Positions 4,694-6,698 of a stretch of 6,698 nt of DNA are shown in pieces. The position numbers and the translations under genes were made by a program. The notes under the pieces are model-generated. The model searched no databases. It was not told the DNA's origin and saw only the letters and a list, made by a program, of their open reading frames with translations. Within the stretch, counting starts at the first letter, position 1; every line of letters begins with the position of its first letter. Source of the DNA: Bacteroidota bacterium (GTDB lineage: Bacteria > Bacteroidota > Bacteroidia > Bacteroidales > Prolixibacteraceae); contig JAUYEQ010000334.1 in the NCBI GenBank assembly GCA_030691295.1, forward strand, positions 1 to 6,698, written 5' to 3'.

Positions 4694-4701
4694 TAAATTT
4701 G
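4694..4701 (+). promoter_or_regulatory. Candidate -7 box of the membrane regulator gene
   Basis: TAAATTTG matches TAnnTTTG exactly and lies 17 bp before the ATG at 4719, so the leader would be very short. A weak TTTC at 4669 is 21 bp upstream. It is divergent from the tRNA promoter. Confidence 0.4.
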
Positions 4702-4718
4702 AAATTCAAAAAAATAAG

Positions 4719-6698
4719 ATGAGGGCAGAAATTCGTTTTTTCGTTGTAATTTTTCACATAGTATGTTCCGGTTTGGCCATAAGTGCCTATGGCAATGACA
4801 TTACTACAGCAAAACTTTACGATGAAACAATTTTTGTGATTTCGAACTTTTCGGGTGTTGATGCCAATCTCAATGAGCCCCGAACCATTCAGGAGCTTCT
4901 TAATCAAAATATCGGCGGGTTCAGGCTATACCTGGAATGGGAAAAACAGCAAAACCAGCTCATGATTAAAAAATCAGACGGTTCTTCTATTTCCTTCAGC
5001 CAAACCATGAATGAAATCAAGAATTACCTGGACAATAAACCTGACAAAATCCTGACTCTTTTCCTTGATTTCAGCACCAATGTTAATGAGTTGAGCGAAC
5101 TTTTTCAGGAATTGGACATCGATCAATATTTATATTCTTATGATGCAAGGGAAGGTTGGGAATCAATAAATAAGATGACCGGTGCGAACAAAAGGCTGGT
5201 AATTTTCGCGATGCAGGAACACAGAAACAGCCCTGATTGGCTTCATTATGTATGGAACCACGCAGTTGAACCTTACTTCTCTATTTGGGAAGCTCCGGTT
5301 TTTAAAGGCGAATTTCTGAAAGGCGACCCCAAAAACAGTCTTCTGATTTACAACGACTATAATTTCCCCAGAAAGTCCCAAAGTGCCAATGATTTCAACT
5401 ATGATACCAACCAAAACCCTTACCTGATTGAGCACATAAAAAATACATGGACCAATACAGGAAAAACACCCAATTTTGTGATGCTCGATCGTTACGAAAA
5501 CTGGATTGTGGGCGTTGTGTCTTATTTGCGCGGCTTCAAAATTATAAAGGGAACAGTTACCTATAATACACAAATCCTCGACTATGTAAACTGGGAGAGA
5601 ACCGGCAGCCTGACAAGCGGAAAATATTGTTTCCCGGTTGGGCCGGGCGACAACCTGGTTTTGGCGCCTAAAAGTCCGGGGTTTCGTTTTACACCTGAAT
5701 CGGCCACATTTAATGAACCAAACCAGAGTATTGTTCAGCATTTTATTGCAACCTCGCTCGAAATTACTAATAATCTGGAAGGCCATTACACTTTTGTTAA
5801 AGAAGGTCGCGACTTCAGCATAAACGGGTTCAACGGGAAGCCAGTAAATGTAAATTTCACAAATGATTCAATCCGCTCCTCTGTGGCTGAATTTGGGGAA
5901 AACAGTTATATCGTACTTCCCGGCGCCGAAGAATTCAAAGTGCGCGATCATGATTTTTCCGTTGCTGCCTGGATAAAAATCAAGGAATATCAACCCAATA
6001 AACGCGATTATTGCATCATTGGTACAAAAAACAATTCGTACCAACAGGGAATTCACCTTTTGGTAAGGGACAAAAAACCATATTTTGGATTTTACAACAA
6101 CGACTTGCAGGGTAATAAAATACTCGAAGCAGGGAAATGGTACCATTTGGTTTGGAGATACAACAAATTGAGCGGAGAACAAGCCATTTTTGTAAATGGC
6201 AAACTCGATAGCCGTTCGCTGGGGCATCCGGCATACAAAGGGCGCGAAAACCTGTACATTGGAGTTGCCGGATTTAACTGGTCGTCGAACATGAATGGGG
6301 CAATTGACAATTTGAGTATTTGGTCGAGGGCACTGGGTGAAGAGGAAATCTGGGGCATGAGCAAGGAAGTGATCGAAATCGTACCCATTAAAAATGTCTT
6401 TATCCTGTATCCCATCTTATCCCGAATTTTACTGGCATTACTGGTTCTTGTAATGTTAATACTTGGATATTTTAGAATCCCTTTCAGGAAATTTAAAAAA
6501 CAGACATCCCCGGCAGAAAAGATACGCAGCATCGAAAAAGCCATGATCCACAAACCGGAAGCAAATTATATTCAGTTATTTGGCGATTTTAAAGTTCTCG
6601 ATAAATCCGGCGCCGACATTAGCAGCCAGTTTACTCCGAAATTAAAGCAATTGTTCCTGATTATTCTTTTGTATTCGCAGCGCAACAAGAACGGAATT
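4719..6698 (+). CDS. Membrane-tethered regulator: PLC-like, LamG-like, TM, DNA-binding domain (3' partial)
   Basis: The frame is open for 660 codons to the window end. Residues 1-25 form a signal peptide (RFFVVIFHIVCSGLAISAYG). Residues 36-290 resemble the TIM barrel of PI-phospholipase C-like enzymes (IGGFRLYLEW, ILTLFLDF, FVMLDRYENW), but the expected catalytic histidines are missing: ISNF stands where a TH-N motif is usual. It is probably a binding domain rather than an enzyme. Residues 388-546 are a LamG/concanavalin-like jellyroll (FSVAAWIK, GKWYHLVWRY, FVNGKL, GAIDNLSIWSRAL). Residues 560-585 are one transmembrane helix, followed by basic residues (FRKFKK) facing the cytoplasm. From residue 617 the sequence YIQLFGDFKVLDKSGADISS then FTPKLKQLFLIILL matches the start of a SARP-like winged-helix domain common in Bacteroidota regulators; the rest lies beyond the window. 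Likely role: sensing an envelope ligand, perhaps a glycan, and controlling transcription directly. Confidence 0.8.
   Translation, partial: MRAEIRFFVVIFHIVCSGLAISAYGNDITTAKLYDETIFVISNFSGVDANLNEPRTIQELLNQNIGGFRLYLEWEKQQNQLMIKKSDGSSISFSQTMNEIKNYLDNKPDKILTLFLDFSTNVNELSELFQELDIDQYLYSYDAREGWESINKMTGANKRLVIFAMQEHRNSPDWLHYVWNHAVEPYFSIWEAPVFKGEFLKGDPKNSLLIYNDYNFPRKSQSANDFNYDTNQNPYLIEHIKNTWTNTGKTPNFVMLDRYENWIVGVVSYLRGFKIIKGTVTYNTQILDYVNWERTGSLTSGKYCFPVGPGDNLVLAPKSPGFRFTPESATFNEPNQSIVQHFIATSLEITNNLEGHYTFVKEGRDFSINGFNGKPVNVNFTNDSIRSSVAEFGENSYIVLPGAEEFKVRDHDFSVAAWIKIKEYQPNKRDYCIIGTKNNSYQQGIHLLVRDKKPYFGFYNNDLQGNKILEAGKWYHLVWRYNKLSGEQAIFVNGKLDSRSLGHPAYKGRENLYIGVAGFNWSSNMNGAIDNLSIWSRALGEEEIWGMSKEVIEIVPIKNVFILYPILSRILLALLVLVMLILGYFRIPFRKFKKQTSPAEKIRSIEKAMIHKPEANYIQLFGDFKVLDKSGADISSQFTPKLKQLFLIILLYSQRNKNGI

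Noticed and set aside
5163..5786. 207-codon open frame on the minus strand
   Set aside because: Antisense to the large membrane regulator, whose frame is continuous and shows recognisable domains; no motif in the antisense product.
5868..6553. Several minus-strand frames of 72-153 codons
   Set aside because: They overlap each other and lie antisense to the LamG and membrane part of the regulator; shadows.

Overview
The window looks like the chromosome of a member of the Bacteroidota, probably the order Bacteroidales or Marinilabiliales. The evidence is the gene content, the lack of Shine-Dalgarno sequences before most starts, several promoter boxes of the Bacteroidota type (TAnnTTTG), and a right-hand gene whose membrane-regulator layout is typical of that phylum. 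No species can be named from the sequence.

Left part (1-2071): a worn accessory region built around remains of a type I restriction-modification locus. A fragment of the N-terminal domain of an HsdR-like (DUF4145) protein runs directly into the C-terminal end of a specificity subunit (HsdS) in another frame. A second, about 87% identical HsdS tail lies 1.07 kb away and carries an in-frame 90-bp insertion with a stop. Between the two tails sit a DUF4258 / YgiT-zinc-finger pair (a probable toxin-antitoxin pair) and, on the other strand, an orphan antitoxin-like gene with a palindrome at its promoter. Beyond the second tail is a DUF2442 gene whose C-terminal tail resembles that of the orphan antitoxin.

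Middle (2072-4508): a 560-bp stretch with no convincing gene is followed by a complete three-gene operon on the minus strand, hipB-hipS-hipT. It encodes a HipBST-type system: a split HipA kinase with a separate N-terminal-subdomain protein. HipT keeps its kinase motifs and has the Ser-Ile-Ser loop. Three 16-bp palindromes of the form GTATC-N6-GATAC, with centres exactly 61 bp apart, bracket and extend upstream of the hip promoter and are probably HipB operators.

Right part (4509-6698): a tRNA-Val(GAC) gene on the minus strand with a strong terminator. Its 3' end faces the accessory region, as at many island boundaries. Diverging from it is a large gene, open to the window end, for a membrane protein. 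It has a signal peptide, a phospholipase C-like domain apparently lacking catalytic histidines, a LamG-like jellyroll, one transmembrane helix, and the start of a cytoplasmic DNA-binding domain. It is probably a membrane-tethered transcription regulator.

The region reads as a pile-up of toxin-antitoxin and restriction remnants beside a tRNA gene, next to a chromosomal sensor-regulator.
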